64,000 nt of DNA from Bursaphelenchus xylophilus (Eukaryota; Nematoda; Chromadorea; Rhabditida; Aphelenchoididae): positions 4,340,001 through 4,404,000 of the forward strand of contig CAJFCV020000004.1 in NCBI GenBank assembly GCA_904066235.2, written 5' to 3'. Positions 1-10,599 of this stretch are shown here, piece by piece; the first letter of the stretch is position 1; the number at the start of each line of letters is the position of its first letter. The notes beneath the pieces are model-generated. The model was given only the letters and a program-made list of their open reading frames with translations, had not been told where the DNA came from and made no database searches. The position numbers and the translations under genes were made by a program.

Positions 1-1064
1 TCTTGAGGTGGGTGTTGAGGGGAGTGAAATGCTTGCGCTGAAGATTACAGTTTAGAGGACCGTTCGTTTTGATGTAGCTTGAGTTGAAACATTTAGAATA
101 TGATCTGGAAAAAAGAAATGCAAAAAGTTGGAAAACCTTAGGACTAACAGGGGAAGTACTCCAAGTGCGACGCTCAGATTTTTTTAAGGTTTTGCACACA
201 CGTCGGGTTTGGACTAAATATCAATTCCTGAAAGTTTTAGCGCGCGCGCGCTTTGCGGGCACCGCCGAGATATCGGTCGATTTTTGCCGCCGAGAGAGCA
301 CGCTAAACGTGGAGAGCGGTCAGAGGGAAAAGCGCTTTTTGGCCTTAACTTTGGCAGTTTCGTGCGGAAAAAATTGATTTTTTGTTGAAACATTATCCTT
401 TACAGTTGAAATAGGCATGAAACTTTTCATGCCGAAATTCTTCAAAAAGTCCTAAATTTTCGCCGACTTTCGATCTAAAAATCTCGGTTGTTCCTGCAAA
501 GCGCGAGCTAGGATTCTCGCATAAATTTTAGAAAAAAATTATTCTAAACCTGTGCTAAGTTTGACCAAAATCTGAGCGTCGCACTTGGAGTACTTCCCCT
601 TTAACTTGGGATTTGTTATTGCAGAGTTTCAAAGACTTTTCCAGGCATGTTCTCCGAAGCCATCCACAAAGAAGAGCAGTAAGAATAAGAACAAAAAGAA
701 GACCACCAAAAAAGGCAGTAAGAAGACAACAAAGGCAACCACCACAACAGCGGCCTCTCGAAAACGCCGGGAAACATCTCCAATCGTGGTTACTCTTTAC
801 TCGACCACCTCCATCGACGAGCTTGATGATTTACTTGAAGATTTGGACAATCTCATTGATGGATATGACATCAACAAAGAGTTGATTTTAACTCCAAAAC
901 CCGACATTCGAATTGACGAAGAGGATCAGGTTGTTTTGGAATACAAAGTGGATCCAGAAGTCGATTGTGGAGACATTCAGATGGCCATAGAGAGAATTAA
1001 AGAGGAATTGGATGATGTCAGTCAGGTTCATGTCAAATGCAAAGATTTGGAGTTGTCATTTTAG
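1..1064 (+). CDS. Small secreted pro-protein, paralogue 1 (5' exon cut by window edge)
   Basis: Likely exons are the tail of exon 1 (to base 7, ..CTTGAG before GTGGGT) and exon 2 at 645-1064. The exon 2 acceptor is TTTTCCAG and the stop is TAG. Exon 2 encodes ACSPKPSTKKSS, a Lys/Thr-rich stretch, RKRR, and an acidic domain of about 95 residues that ends VHVKCKDLELSF. The same plan is seen in the paralogues that start at 2174 (+) and 4475 (-): a 17-codon signal exon, then a low-complexity pro-region, an RKRR furin-type site, and a mature domain with a VDC and a [ITV]xC cysteine. This copy is more acidic and has a Lys-rich rather than Thr-rich linker. AATAAA lies at 1079-1084. The function is unknown; secretion and proprotein processing are inferred. 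The intron (8-644) holds a full-length MITE. The exon 1 assignment rests only on the donor and on the paralogues' VE/GT junction. Confidence 0.7.
148..601 (+). mobile_element. MITE family A, copy 1 (full length)
   Basis: The ends are CAGGGGAAGTACTCC and its reverse complement, within a perfect inverted repeat of about 34 bases. A 3-bp direct repeat TAA flanks it (145-147 and 602-604). It has no coding capacity. It lies in intron 1 of the secreted paralogue 1 gene. The 3-bp TNA target duplication resembles PIF/Harbinger (Tourist-like) elements, but the family assignment is inference. Confidence 0.9.
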
Positions 1065-1135
1065 CAGTTTTTACTGTAAATAAATGTTTGATTGCAATTT
1101 CAAGACGGAATGTATGCCGAATTTTTAGTTGGGCG

Positions 1136-1579
1136 TAGGCATGGCTCCGGGCCGGGCTTTGCAAAATTTTCCGGCCCGGGCCGGGCCGACTAATTTCTCG
1201 GCCCGACTCCGGGCTTCGATTTTTAGGCCCGGCCCGGGCCGGCCCGGTTTTTTTGAAATCTAAGTTTTGCCCGGAAAAAAGGAAAAAATAAGCTTTTTCG
1301 ATAGAATTTTTCATTTTTTTCGAACACACTGCTGATAGCGAACGTAAAGTGACCTTATGTACCTAGGTTTTGGTAAATTTTTCTTTACATTTTGCGTAAA
1401 TTTCCCATAATTTTCCTTTCATTTCCCGCTTTCTTTCTTTCCAACCTAGTGTAAAAATTTTCCGGGCCGAACCGGGCCGGGCTTTCCAAATTTTCCAAGC
1501 CCGGGCCCGGGCTCGGAGATTCAAGCCCGGGCCTGCGGCCCGGGCCGGGCCGGGCTGGCCCGGTTTGCAGCCATGCTTA
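1136..1579. mobile_element. GC-rich hAT-like non-autonomous element
   Basis: The termini TAGGCATGGCT and AGCCATGCTTA form an 11-bp near-perfect inverted repeat. Exact 8-bp direct repeats GTTGGGCG flank it (1128-1135, 1580-1587). The interior is built from GGCCCGG/CCGGGCC runs near both ends around an AT-rich middle, so it is far more GC-rich than its surroundings. An 8-bp TSD and a TA-starting TIR are hAT hallmarks. No transposase reading frame is present. A 64-bp relative with the same ends lies at 34021-34084. Confidence 0.8.
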
Positions 1580-2106
1580 GTTGGGCGGGAAAATTTTTTA
1601 AGAAAATTTGCAAAGCTTGGAAGATTCAATTGATAAATTAAACATGATAGAGCCTTACGTCATAGGCAGAAAACACAATAATGCCGTGGTTTGAAGCGGA
1701 AAATACGATATCACAAAAAAGATTTCAAAAAAATGGTCGAAAATGTCTCTTTCTCTGACATCATCATTCATCTCCAGTACTCTCTCGCATGCAAAACCCG
1801 CTGAATAAACGGCTTTTCAATGTTAACTTTTTAATTTAAATAAAAATCCATATTTACTCAAAAAGTTTCCTCTCTGACATAAATCGTAACCAATTTCGCT
1901 GTGGCTTTCAAAGCATCGCGTAATCCAATAGACCACCCCTGGAATGGGTCTTCCAACGAATATTTGCATAACATTCCCCGATCCAATCATTTTGGATTGG
2001 CTCCAGCATTCTCTGAATGCCTCTTTTAGTTGCGGGGATTGGCTGGAATTATTCATCAAATCTCAGTGATGTAATCACAAAAGTTATGAGCAAATATTCC
2101 GGAGGC

Positions 2107-2114
2107 TATATAAG
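2107..2114 (+). promoter_or_regulatory. TATA box of secreted paralogue 2
   Basis: TATATAAG lies 60-67 bases before the ATG at 2174. Paralogue 3 has TATTTAAG at nearly the same distance from its ATG, which suggests a shared core promoter. Confidence 0.6.
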
Positions 2115-2173
2115 ATTGGAGATGCTGGAGGGAAGGTATCACATTCAGTGTTCTTTAGCCCTCAACTTGAACC

Positions 2174-2750
2174 ATGAACTCCGCCGTCTTCGCTCTTTTC
2201 TTGGCCGGTCTTGTCGCTGTGGAGGTGAGTTTGGCAATGATGTAATCCATGGAACAGGGCTGTAGAGAGTTCATAAAGATTTTGGAGAGATTCTACGGAA
2301 ATAAGTCAATCTTTTTTGCTCTAACTGGCTTTACACCTATTTTCAAGTTATCTAAAATGCAAACACCAACTCCAAACTGACTCATTTTAGGCCTGCTCCT
2401 CCGCCGGCTCTTCCTCCACCACAACCACCACCGCCGCCGCAGGCCGTAAACGTCGTCACGCCGACGCCGCCGAAGTCATCCTCCACTCCAAAGTCCCGGT
2501 CGCTCAAAGCCAACAACTCATCCAGAAGCTGAAGAACACCGCCGCCTCTCTGAATCTGGATGCCGAAAGATTTGGCAAAGTTGAGCAGGAAGTTGGCTCG
2601 GATGAGAGTGGAAATGCTCAAATCTACCACACCCTGGACGGAAACGTTGATTGCGCTGAGCTGAGACTGATCACCAAGAAGGTGTTGAGTCAGGTTGACG
2701 AGGTCCCCAAGGCCTCCATCACTTGCCAGGGACAGAAATTCCGTGTCTAA
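2174..2750 (+). CDS. Small secreted pro-protein, paralogue 2 (complete, 2 exons)
   Basis: Exons 2174-2224 and 2391-2750 encode 136 residues. Exon 1 is 17 codons (MNSAVFALFLAGLVAVE), a typical signal peptide core. Exon 2 starts with ACSS, then runs through a Ser/Thr/Ala tract and GRKRR to a mature domain of about 90 residues that contains EVILHSKVP, NVDCAEL and ITCQGQKFRV. There are three cysteines in all, two of them in the mature domain. The RKRR sequence suggests furin-type cleavage, which would release a Thr-rich propeptide that could carry O-glycans. I do not recognise the family; it may be nematode-specific. The 166-bp intron lacks the MITE found in the paralogues. Expression from a TATA promoter is likely. 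Confidence 0.85.
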
Positions 2751-3663
2751 ATGACATTTCCATGGCTTCTGGGATCATTTTTGAAACCATCTTTTAAATG
2801 AGTCTACAATGTTTGTATTTTTTTCTGATATTCATTATAAAGTTTTCGAAACAAGTTGGGGAATTTCTTGTAGTTATAACAACGGCATATTTTGAATTCA
2901 TAACAACAGTTCACTAATTGTTGTTGAGGAAAGTTCGGAGATTACCCTTTGCAGAGCCTTATCTGATTGAGATCATGGTTTGAGTAGAAGTTCATTTAAC
3001 AACCATGAAGTCTAATTACTGGTATTTTCAACTGAAATACCATGATACGATTTTCAAACCAGTGTTTAAAATGGGTTCGGATTCGTATGGGGTTTTTTGT
3101 ATGGATATATTCTACAATTTTTTAAGAAACATATCTAAACTCTATCTTTAATTACTAGGATGAGTTTAATTCCACATTGTCAAGGGAATAGTAAAGGGAT
3201 GTAAGGAGTATAAGCGGGTAATTTAACTAATATTTCTTCGGCGGCTCAAAGTTTGCGGGCGATAACAAGCGGGAATCCCATATGCGGGCAGGTTTTTTTC
3301 TGGCATGGCACTTGTGGGCACAATGTTTGTAGACACTACATTAGATTCACTCTCTGAGATCTCTATCATTGTTGTTGATCAACATTTCTTGTTTTGAAAA
3401 AGTGCCTATATCTTGTAAAGCAGAATGTTCCTCAATATGTTTTTATTCCTGGCCATTTCTTCTTTATCAAGTTAAGGGTCCAAGAAGGCTCTGGCGGCAT
3501 AAAACTGACATTGAAAATCTTTTCAGTGCGGACGGCAACTTAGAGGCAGTAATACTTTCTTGACAAAAGCTTGACGATTTTATAGAACTTTAGCAAGCCA
3601 TAGAACCGCCTAAATATTCATGTCCTCGATTATGAGTTGAAAAATTTATTCTCGATTACAATT
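2751..3663. other. Intergenic region between convergent secreted genes
   Basis: No coding signal or repeat is recognised on either strand. It holds the 3' UTRs of paralogue 2 (+) and paralogue 3 (-). AATAAA for paralogue 3 reads on the minus strand at 3645-3650, about 14 bases after its stop. Confidence 0.6.
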
Positions 3664-4475
3664 TTAGACTCTGAATTGTTGCCCGTGGCATTTCACCGAG
3701 GCTCGGCTGATCTCCGGGACTTTGCTGATGATTTTCTTAGTGGCCGACCTCACTTCGTTGCAATCCACATCACTGTCCAGGGTATGAATTAATTCCACAT
3801 TATCGTCGGCGTCGAATCCGATGGCTTGTTCGATCTTCCCGAATTTTTCAATATCCAAATTTTGAGACGTCGCTGCTTTTTCCAGTTTCTCGAGCAAATC
3901 CTCTCCTTTGCTAGCAGGTAGTTTTGAGTGGAGAATCACTTCGATCGGGTCCGCAGAACGACGTTTTCGGCCTGGGGCCACAGTTGTTGTAGTGGCAGTT
4001 TTGGTGGTGGTCGGTGTAGGGCTGCAGGACTAAAAAGGTGGCAATCAGCCCTCAACGTGAATAAAAAATCTTCAGGAACATTTACAATATGCATACTTTT
4101 GAGGATTCAACCGTAAAGGATAATGTTTCTACAAAAAATCAAATTTTTCCGCACGAAACTGCCAAAGTTATGGCCAAAAAGCGCTTTTCTCTCTGACCGC
4201 TCTCCACGTTTAGCGTGCTCTCTCGGCGGCAAAAATCGTTCGATATCTCGGCGGCGCCCGCAAAGCGTGAGCTTAAACTTTCAGGAATTGATGTTTAGTC
4301 CATACCCGACGTGTGTGCAAATTTTAAAGAAAATCTGAGCGTCGCACTTGGAGTACTTCCCCTGTTAATAAAATCTTCCTCGTTTTATGCCTTTGCACTT
4401 TTTCATACAAACCACGGCACATACCTCAACTACCACGAGTCCAACAACAAAAGCCGCGACTACAACAAATTTCAT
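3664..4475 (-). CDS. Small secreted pro-protein, paralogue 3 (complete, 2 exons)
   Basis: Exons on the minus strand are 4475-4425 (17 codons, MKFVVVAAFVVGLVVVE) and 4029-3664, giving 138 residues. Exon lengths and intron phase match paralogue 2. After the signal peptide come SCSPTPTTTKT, APGRKRR and a mature domain with EVILHSKLP, SDVDCNEV and VKCHGQQFRV. Identity to paralogue 2 is high in the mature part. The 395-bp intron carries a truncated MITE of the same family and in the same orientation relative to the gene as in paralogue 1. The start is supported by the signal peptide, the GTATGT donor and a TATA-like box about 60 bases upstream. The function is unknown. Confidence 0.85.
4107..4364 (-). 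mobile_element. MITE family A, copy 2 (truncated)
   Basis: This is half of the family consensus. It keeps the end CTTCCCCTG followed by TTA but lacks the other terminus; homology stops near 4107. It lies in the intron of secreted paralogue 3. Confidence 0.85.
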
Positions 4476-4532
4476 ATCTCAGGAACAATATGATCTCCCT
4501 GTCGTACAATGATTTCCGCAATATCATGGCGT

Positions 4533-4540
4533 CTTAAATA
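4533..4540 (-). promoter_or_regulatory. TATA-like box of secreted paralogue 3
   Basis: On the minus strand the sequence reads TATTTAAG, 58-65 bases before the ATG at 4475. The spacing is the same as for paralogue 2. Confidence 0.5.
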
Positions 4541-5733
4541 CGTATTTCAGCCATCTCCGTTATTATTTGCGTTCACCATAAGATCTTGATGTTAAATCGT
4601 TCATCCAAGCCGCATGATTCTTGAATCGTCTTAATTTGCTCATAAACCCGAAAATGAGATTCGAATTTGAATTGGCTTGACGTCCTCTGAACACACCCTC
4701 AGTAAACATCTGAGTCCGACAGGTTCAGTGTTTGCTGATGAAGGTCTTGGACGTTCATCGTGGCCGGGGGTCTTGAATTAGGTGTGCGCCTAAATTTGCA
4801 GGAAAATTGTAGGTTTTCTCCGCTTTCATCAAGCTCTGGAATGCCTCGGAACAGCTTAATAAGGGGTTACTTTGTGTAAAATTATAATTCATTACTCCAA
4901 TTGAACATACATCGAAAATATAAAGACAATCTCAGCTTCGAACACTGCCCTTGTTAATTATAGTTAATTTTGGCCGCAATAATCTCCATTTCCAGTGACG
5001 TCCTGGGAGTCCGAACCCGTCTAAAACACACTCAGCATCCAGTCAATGTTCATTTAGCGGAGCTTCAGAGACAGTGGACACGATTACCGTCCTCTCCATT
5101 CAAATTTCTGCCATATCTTTTTTTATTTATTATTTTCAAATTAAAACCCTCAATTTTAGAGGTCAAGAAGAAGAAGTAAAATTCATGGAAAACACAACAA
5201 TAAGACACTTTTATGTTCTTGTAAATTAGAATATTTATATTTGAATTTGGCCCACACACACAAACGAGCGTAAGGAATTGGCATTTGGAGACATTTCGAA
5301 AAGAGAAAAAACAGTTACAGTAACCCGACGGAGGCGTACTGCAAGTCTGAGAAACGAATATAGAAAATAATGAACCCATTTGTCTATTGAAAAGTAAACA
5401 ATTTTAACAAAAAAGACGACTTTTAGTGCATTTTCGGAGATTTTTCTGGCCTTGTAACGGAATGCCAAGATTTGGCGGGAGAATTGAAATTTAAAATTTT
5501 TGCGCAGAATGGACAAGAACTTGAAAAATGAGCTATAAAATGAAAGCGCGGACAAAAAACCTATTTTTTGTTGTATTTTACCCATAAAAATTATCAATTT
5601 TAGGTCCCACCACGAAAACATTTAGTCCACAAAATCTCGTTGGCATTCCGTTTCAGCTGCGCAAACTAGTTTATGAATAATAATATTAGAGGAAAACCCT
5701 GGAACTACTCCTCCAATCCGCGAATGGGGCGCA
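4541..5733. other. Intergenic region between divergent secreted gene and hexokinase 3' end
   Basis: I see no supported gene. The only recognised item is one copy of a dispersed repeat near 5431-5500. Short open frames here have no splice context, signal peptide or recognisable motif. Confidence 0.5.
5431..5500 (-). repeat. Dispersed intronic repeat B, copy 1
   Basis: On the minus strand it contains CCCGCCAAATCTTGGCATTC followed by CGTTACAAGGCCAGAAAAAT. Related copies lie at 6571, 20024 and 21771. No terminal repeats are recognised. Confidence 0.7.
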
Positions 5734-7955
5734 TTATAGCCCGAGGTTCTCGGCGACAGCGGCGCACAGTGCGGCTCCCTTCACACTGCCTTCATCGGCC
5801 GCCACCAGCTCCCAATTGATGTGAAGTGGGGCCAGGTTGTTGAGCTGAGCTTCGAGGAGTTGATGGTAAGTGGGATGGAACTGAATCAGGGCACCACCCA
5901 CCCCAACCTTGATGGTGGAACGGTTTATGTGACGGAGGAGGGCGGAAATCGCTGAAAAAATTGAATTGTTTGGGAAAATAAGGTGAGATTTGAAAGTGCA
6001 GCTATTCTTATGCCCGTTGAAAAGTATAATAAGATCAAAGATCTAGTTTTAGCAAGTCTCTGAAGCAAAAATCGGGGAAATTAAAAAAGAAACCGAATAA
6101 AAAAATTTTGCGATTTTTACCGAAAAATAAAAAAATAAATAAACGTAGCCTAGATCGTAATGGAACAAAAATGTGAAATACCTCGACTAGACAGCCCAAA
6201 ATTTAAAAAAAATTAAACCCAACTCACCAGCGGCAACAATCGAAGCGGATCTCTGCGAAACAATATGGCAGACCCTTCTCATGATTTCGTAGTCATCAGT
6301 GCCATGATTCGGGACCTCAATCTCGTCACAAATCCTCCGACACGACTTGTAACTTCCCTCTTCTTCGCTCAGAATCTCCGAGATGTACTTTGTAGGGAAT
6401 CCGTCGGGCTGGTCCAACGCTTCGACGGGCGCTCCGTTGAAGAGAATTCGGTCGACGGAGAGCTGGGCGAAGATGCGACGGACCAAATCGCCGAGATACA
6501 GGGCTCCGGTCAGCTTGTCGATCCTGAAAATCAACAAAAATTGACTGTAAAATTGAACGAAAATCTAGGCAGAAAATTTAAATTTCCCGCCAAATCGTGG
6601 CATTCCGTTGCAGGGCCAAAAAAGTCTCCGAAAAATGTTTCAAAAACCTGTCAGATAGCTGCAATTCAAACGCAAACTCACAATTGTTTGCCCTTGTGGA
6701 CCGAGGCGTCATCCACTTCCTTATCAAAACTGGTCAGAATGTCGTCGATCTCTCCATTGTTTCCGAACTCCTCCCATTCCGTGACGACCACCATCTTGTC
6801 ATGCTTATAGCCGGCTTCTTTGGCGTTGAACTTTGTTATCCTGCTCGTGTCCTCCAGATACGACGAGTTGCATCCGTAGCCGATTACCACGGCGGCCACG
6901 CAATCTTCCCCATATCTGTAGGCGGCGGCGGCCAGCTGGCCCACCGTGTCGTTCATTACGGCATTGATCTTGGCCTTGGTGGACTGAAAAATAAAGAATG
7001 AGGTAAAATACGGCACCGAAAAATGCCTCCAATTTGAATTTGATATTTTAAAAATTTCATAAAGTAAAATTGAAAAGAAGAAAAAGATCGTAAGTGACCT
7101 CAAAATACCCCTCCGACCTACCAAGTTCATTTCCAGCGCGTCTTGCAGCAGTTGGACGACATCCTGCTGCAGGCAATCCTTAATATCGAAACCCTTTGTC
7201 CACCACAATAATCTCGCCGACCGAATCGACAGCAGTTCGCATGGATAGGAGAAAACGAAGCCAATGGGAAGATTGGCCGACTCCAAACTGAACTCCTTCA
7301 AGAACTTCTGGAGACAATTGACGATGAAGTTGAAGAGCTGCTCGCCAGTCCCCTTCATGATCGAGTTCGAGACAATGTAATTGTTGACTGTGACCTGCGG
7401 CTCTTTTCCTTTGCCCTCCGCGACGAGGAGGAGGATCCGGAGGTTCTTCCCGCTTAGGTCGATGGCTACGTACTTGCCGGTTTCTGGAAAAAAAATTGTG
7501 AAAAAAAACATATTTTTTATTTTGAATACCAACTACATGACTATAAAATGAGTCTGCCATCATTGTAAAATATGTCAGTATCATTTTAAGGTTAAAAAAA
7601 ATATTTTTTTTTTGTAATTTCGACGAGATTGATGACTTTTTTGATCTCAACAACCATGACTCTCACTAACACAGACTACCCTATAACCTGTCAAAATATC
7701 CAGTAAATTCTACTGCATATGTCGTCCTAAAAATCGAAAAACTCCCAAAAACTCAGCGCCCTTACCATTGCCAGTTGGAAGTGCCGGGACATACGAAGGT
7801 AACATCGGAACCGAATTCCCTTTGCTTCCCTTCAAACCGGCCTCCAATTCGGCTTCAATGTCCTCGGACAATTTGACTAGACGTTCCCTGGAGATGACAA
7901 ACTGATTCAAAAGATTGTGCACCTCTTCGGGGAGGGAAATTCCATTATCCGTCAT
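5734..7955 (-). CDS. Hexokinase-like glucose kinase, divergent
   Basis: Minus-strand exons are 7955-7766, 7483-7122, 6983-6682, 6523-6228 and 5951-5734, giving 455 residues, a normal length for a single-domain hexokinase. Family motifs in order are LPTGNETGKYVAIDLSG, IGFVFSYPC with WWTKGF, MNDTVGQLA (catalytic Asp), IGYGCNSSYLE, VVTEWEEFGNNGEID, GKQLIDKLTGALYLG, and KGAAL near the C terminus. The sugar-binding S, T-K, N-D, N and E residues are kept. The phosphate/ATP loops differ from the family: IDLSGKN where LDLGGTN is usual, GYGCN where GTGTN is usual, and VGVGGAL where VGVDGTL is usual. It should phosphorylate hexose at the head of glycolysis, but nucleotide handling may be altered. The chosen start is the first in-frame ATG of its exon. 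The open frame continues to an acceptor at 7986, so upstream exons may exist. Confidence 0.88.
6571..6634 (+). repeat. Dispersed intronic repeat B, copy 2
   Basis: It contains CCCGCCAAATCGTGGCATTC then CGTTGCAGGGCC, inside a hexokinase intron. It is the inverted counterpart of the copy at 5431-5500. Confidence 0.7.
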
Positions 7956-10417
7956 GATTTCTGTGGGGTAGGGCTCAAGTTGACGGCTGAAAAAATCAAT
8001 TAAGACTTGGAAATTAATTTGACAAAAAGAGTTGGCGCGAAACAAAAAATACGGAGGTTTTAATCAACTTTTTTGGGAATAGTCATCATGGATAACACAA
8101 AAAGTTTGAGAAGATGGCAAAATTGCAAATTCAGAGTAAATTTTAATGCCAAATACAATTTCGAGGCCAGAAATTATTTTCTAGATAAAATACGAAGCTT
8201 AATGTCACAGCCGAACATTGATTTCCCCCATTTTTCCGCCAATCTTATCATCAAAAATAAAAATTTTCGAAAATTTTCCCGAACCTCCGGGAAAACCCAA
8301 TCGAAACCCCGAAAATATTGACCCTTTCATTACATCGACGAAATTCCCGCGATAAAAACCCTTGATAACATTTTGATTTCTTTTCGGGGAACAGTTTCGA
8401 AAGATTTGTTTTTCGGTTTTCATCAAACTTCGAGCACAATATGGTTTTCAAATTGGTGATCACAATAAAAACAAAGCGTGGAACAAACATAGATAAAAAC
8501 TTGGTACTAAAAATAGGAAATATCGTATTTTATAACAAAAAATTTGCAAAAATCGTTACAATTTTATGATTTTATAGCCAAATCCGGTGTTTTTTGATGA
8601 TTTTTGTTGAAACAAAGGCAAAAACTAGAAATTTCTGGCGCTTGAGAGCTTTTTATCTAGTACGTTGCATAATTAAGCCATTTTTCACCTACAAGAATCG
8701 AATTCTCCATAAATCGGAGAAGTCTTTTTTTTTCTTTTCTAGGCCAAAAAACAATTTTTTGTGACGACTAAAAATGTATTAAACCAGGATTTAAAAAAAA
8801 ACATTCTACAACTTTTACAACCGAAAACACTCTCCACAGCTCAAAGTCCTCCCTGTAAACCTCAAAACAAACTGTTGTAAACTACTTTCCCCCACCGAAA
8901 TCCACTCCCTTCCGGCAATAATATCCCAATTGTAGCTATTTTTGCACCGCATGCTACACTTACACTTACAGTTTCCAATACAACCAATTCAAAAGCAATT
9001 CAAAGAACCGACCTCAGGTTTCCCGAGGGCGAGGAGAAAAGTGGAAATAAGCACGTCAAAAAACAAATCAAAACTGCGAAAACAAACCTGGCCAAGGCCA
9101 AAAAACGAGGCCCCAAAAGTCGGGGAGAAAAAACATTACAAGACACGCTGTAAGTACGTGCAGAACGCGCTGTAATCGGGATAATGCACTGGACCAACAA
9201 CAAAAAGTCGAGATGCTTGGGAAAAGGAGACAATTTGGAGGGTCCTTTGAGATCGTCATGGCTTACGTTTGGGGGTTTTGGGGAAAAATCACGATTTTTT
9301 TCATTTTACAGGAAAATTTGATCCTAAACAGACAAATTTGTACCTAACGCGGCATGATGTCGTATTTTACAATCAATCCCAGTTAGTTTTGATGCCAGTT
9401 TTACATGATTTATTACCTTATTTTTATCATTTTTTCTTGAATTTTGAGTATTTATTAATTGCAAGAAAAATATGGTCTCCACCTGCCGAATTATCAAACA
9501 ATTTCGATTTCTTCGTATTTTACAAACATTTTTAAACCTTTTTGTTTTTTTTTATTTCCTCATCTTTTTTTAGATAGTTGCTGTGGACCAAAAATGATGA
9601 CTTTTCGGATTTTTTGGGTTTCCAAAGTTATTATGTTAAACTTAAAATATCCTCCAAATCACCTGTAGTTCAATAAGATCAAAATTCATATGTAGATATA
9701 TAAAATCTATCACTCTATATCTTACACATCAAAATGCATCAAAAACCTGAAACGTAAAAAAAACTTCAAAGATTTCGTCTACACTCAAGTTAGCTGTAAT
9801 CACAACGAATAAAAGTACTTCCTACCACTCCTCGCTCAAGTTAAGATACAAATCCAATAAATTTTAGGCCATTTCCTATCATTTTTAACCAAAAAAACCG
9901 CCAAAAGTACAAAAGACTCAAAAAATTTCAAACTTCAAATACCTCGCACTTTCTTACAGCCTAAGATTACCAAAGTAGTGGGAAAGTGCAAATCGCACAC
10001 TGTTCTCGCCAAGACCTTGCTGAGAGTGCATCTGGGTCATGGGGATTAGAAAAAGAAGAGGAATGAGGTCATCGAGAAGAGAACTGAAGTCCACACAAAA
10101 AAACACAGCCCTCAGGGGTCATATTTCTCCAACTTCCTTGCGTTCTACACGTATATGAATATTTCCAAAAAATGAAGTGAGTTATTGGTTAAATATTTGT
10201 ACTTTACTTGAACTATCTTTTATTTCTAGGCAAATTTTATGTTATACTAGGTTATATTGATGAGAAATAAAGGAATTGTTGGGATTTTGTCGGGTAAAAT
10301 TTAGTTTAGTTGACTCAAAGGTGATCTGAAAACTCTAGGCTTCGTGATCGCCCGGATAGACGGGTAATCTCGGAATGGAACGTGTAGAAACCAACAACAA
10401 TTTGCTCTGTTTTTTAC

Positions 10418-10599
10418 CTGATCCACATAAAACCCGGAAAGATTATTAAACGGATTATCCGCCTTGGTCTTCGGGAATAGAATGCTGGATTGCAAACAAC
10501 GGGGGATGTAATTGTTCAAAAACAACGATTAAATTTCTAAAACTGACCTCGCATTAAAGAGGGAGTTCTCAGAGTCCGACTATCATATCCTGATGACAT
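10418..10599 (-). CDS. Possible 5' exons of the hexokinase gene
   Basis: On the minus strand, exon 10599-10548 (ATGTCATCAGG.. to CGAG before GTCAGT) and exon 10484-10418 (after AATCCAG, to ATCAG before GTAAAA) have phases 1 and 2. They join in frame to the hexokinase acceptor at 7986. The extended CDS would be 1518 bases (505 residues). The added N terminus would read MSSGYDSRTLRTPSLMR, then an Arg-rich and hydrophobic stretch. That could be an alternative N terminus or a membrane or mitochondrial anchor. The evidence is phase agreement only; the fit has about a one-in-three chance of arising randomly for each junction. A different frame of the second exon is also open. Confidence 0.3.

Noticed and set aside
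84..377. 97-codon frame near the window start
   Set aside because: It lies almost wholly inside MITE copy 1, and the frame is interrupted or differs in the other copies.
1033..1629. Gly/Pro/Arg-rich frames near 1.1-1.6 kb as a collagen-like gene
   Set aside because: They arise from the GGCCCGG repeats of the hAT-like element, not from Gly-X-Y coding sequence.
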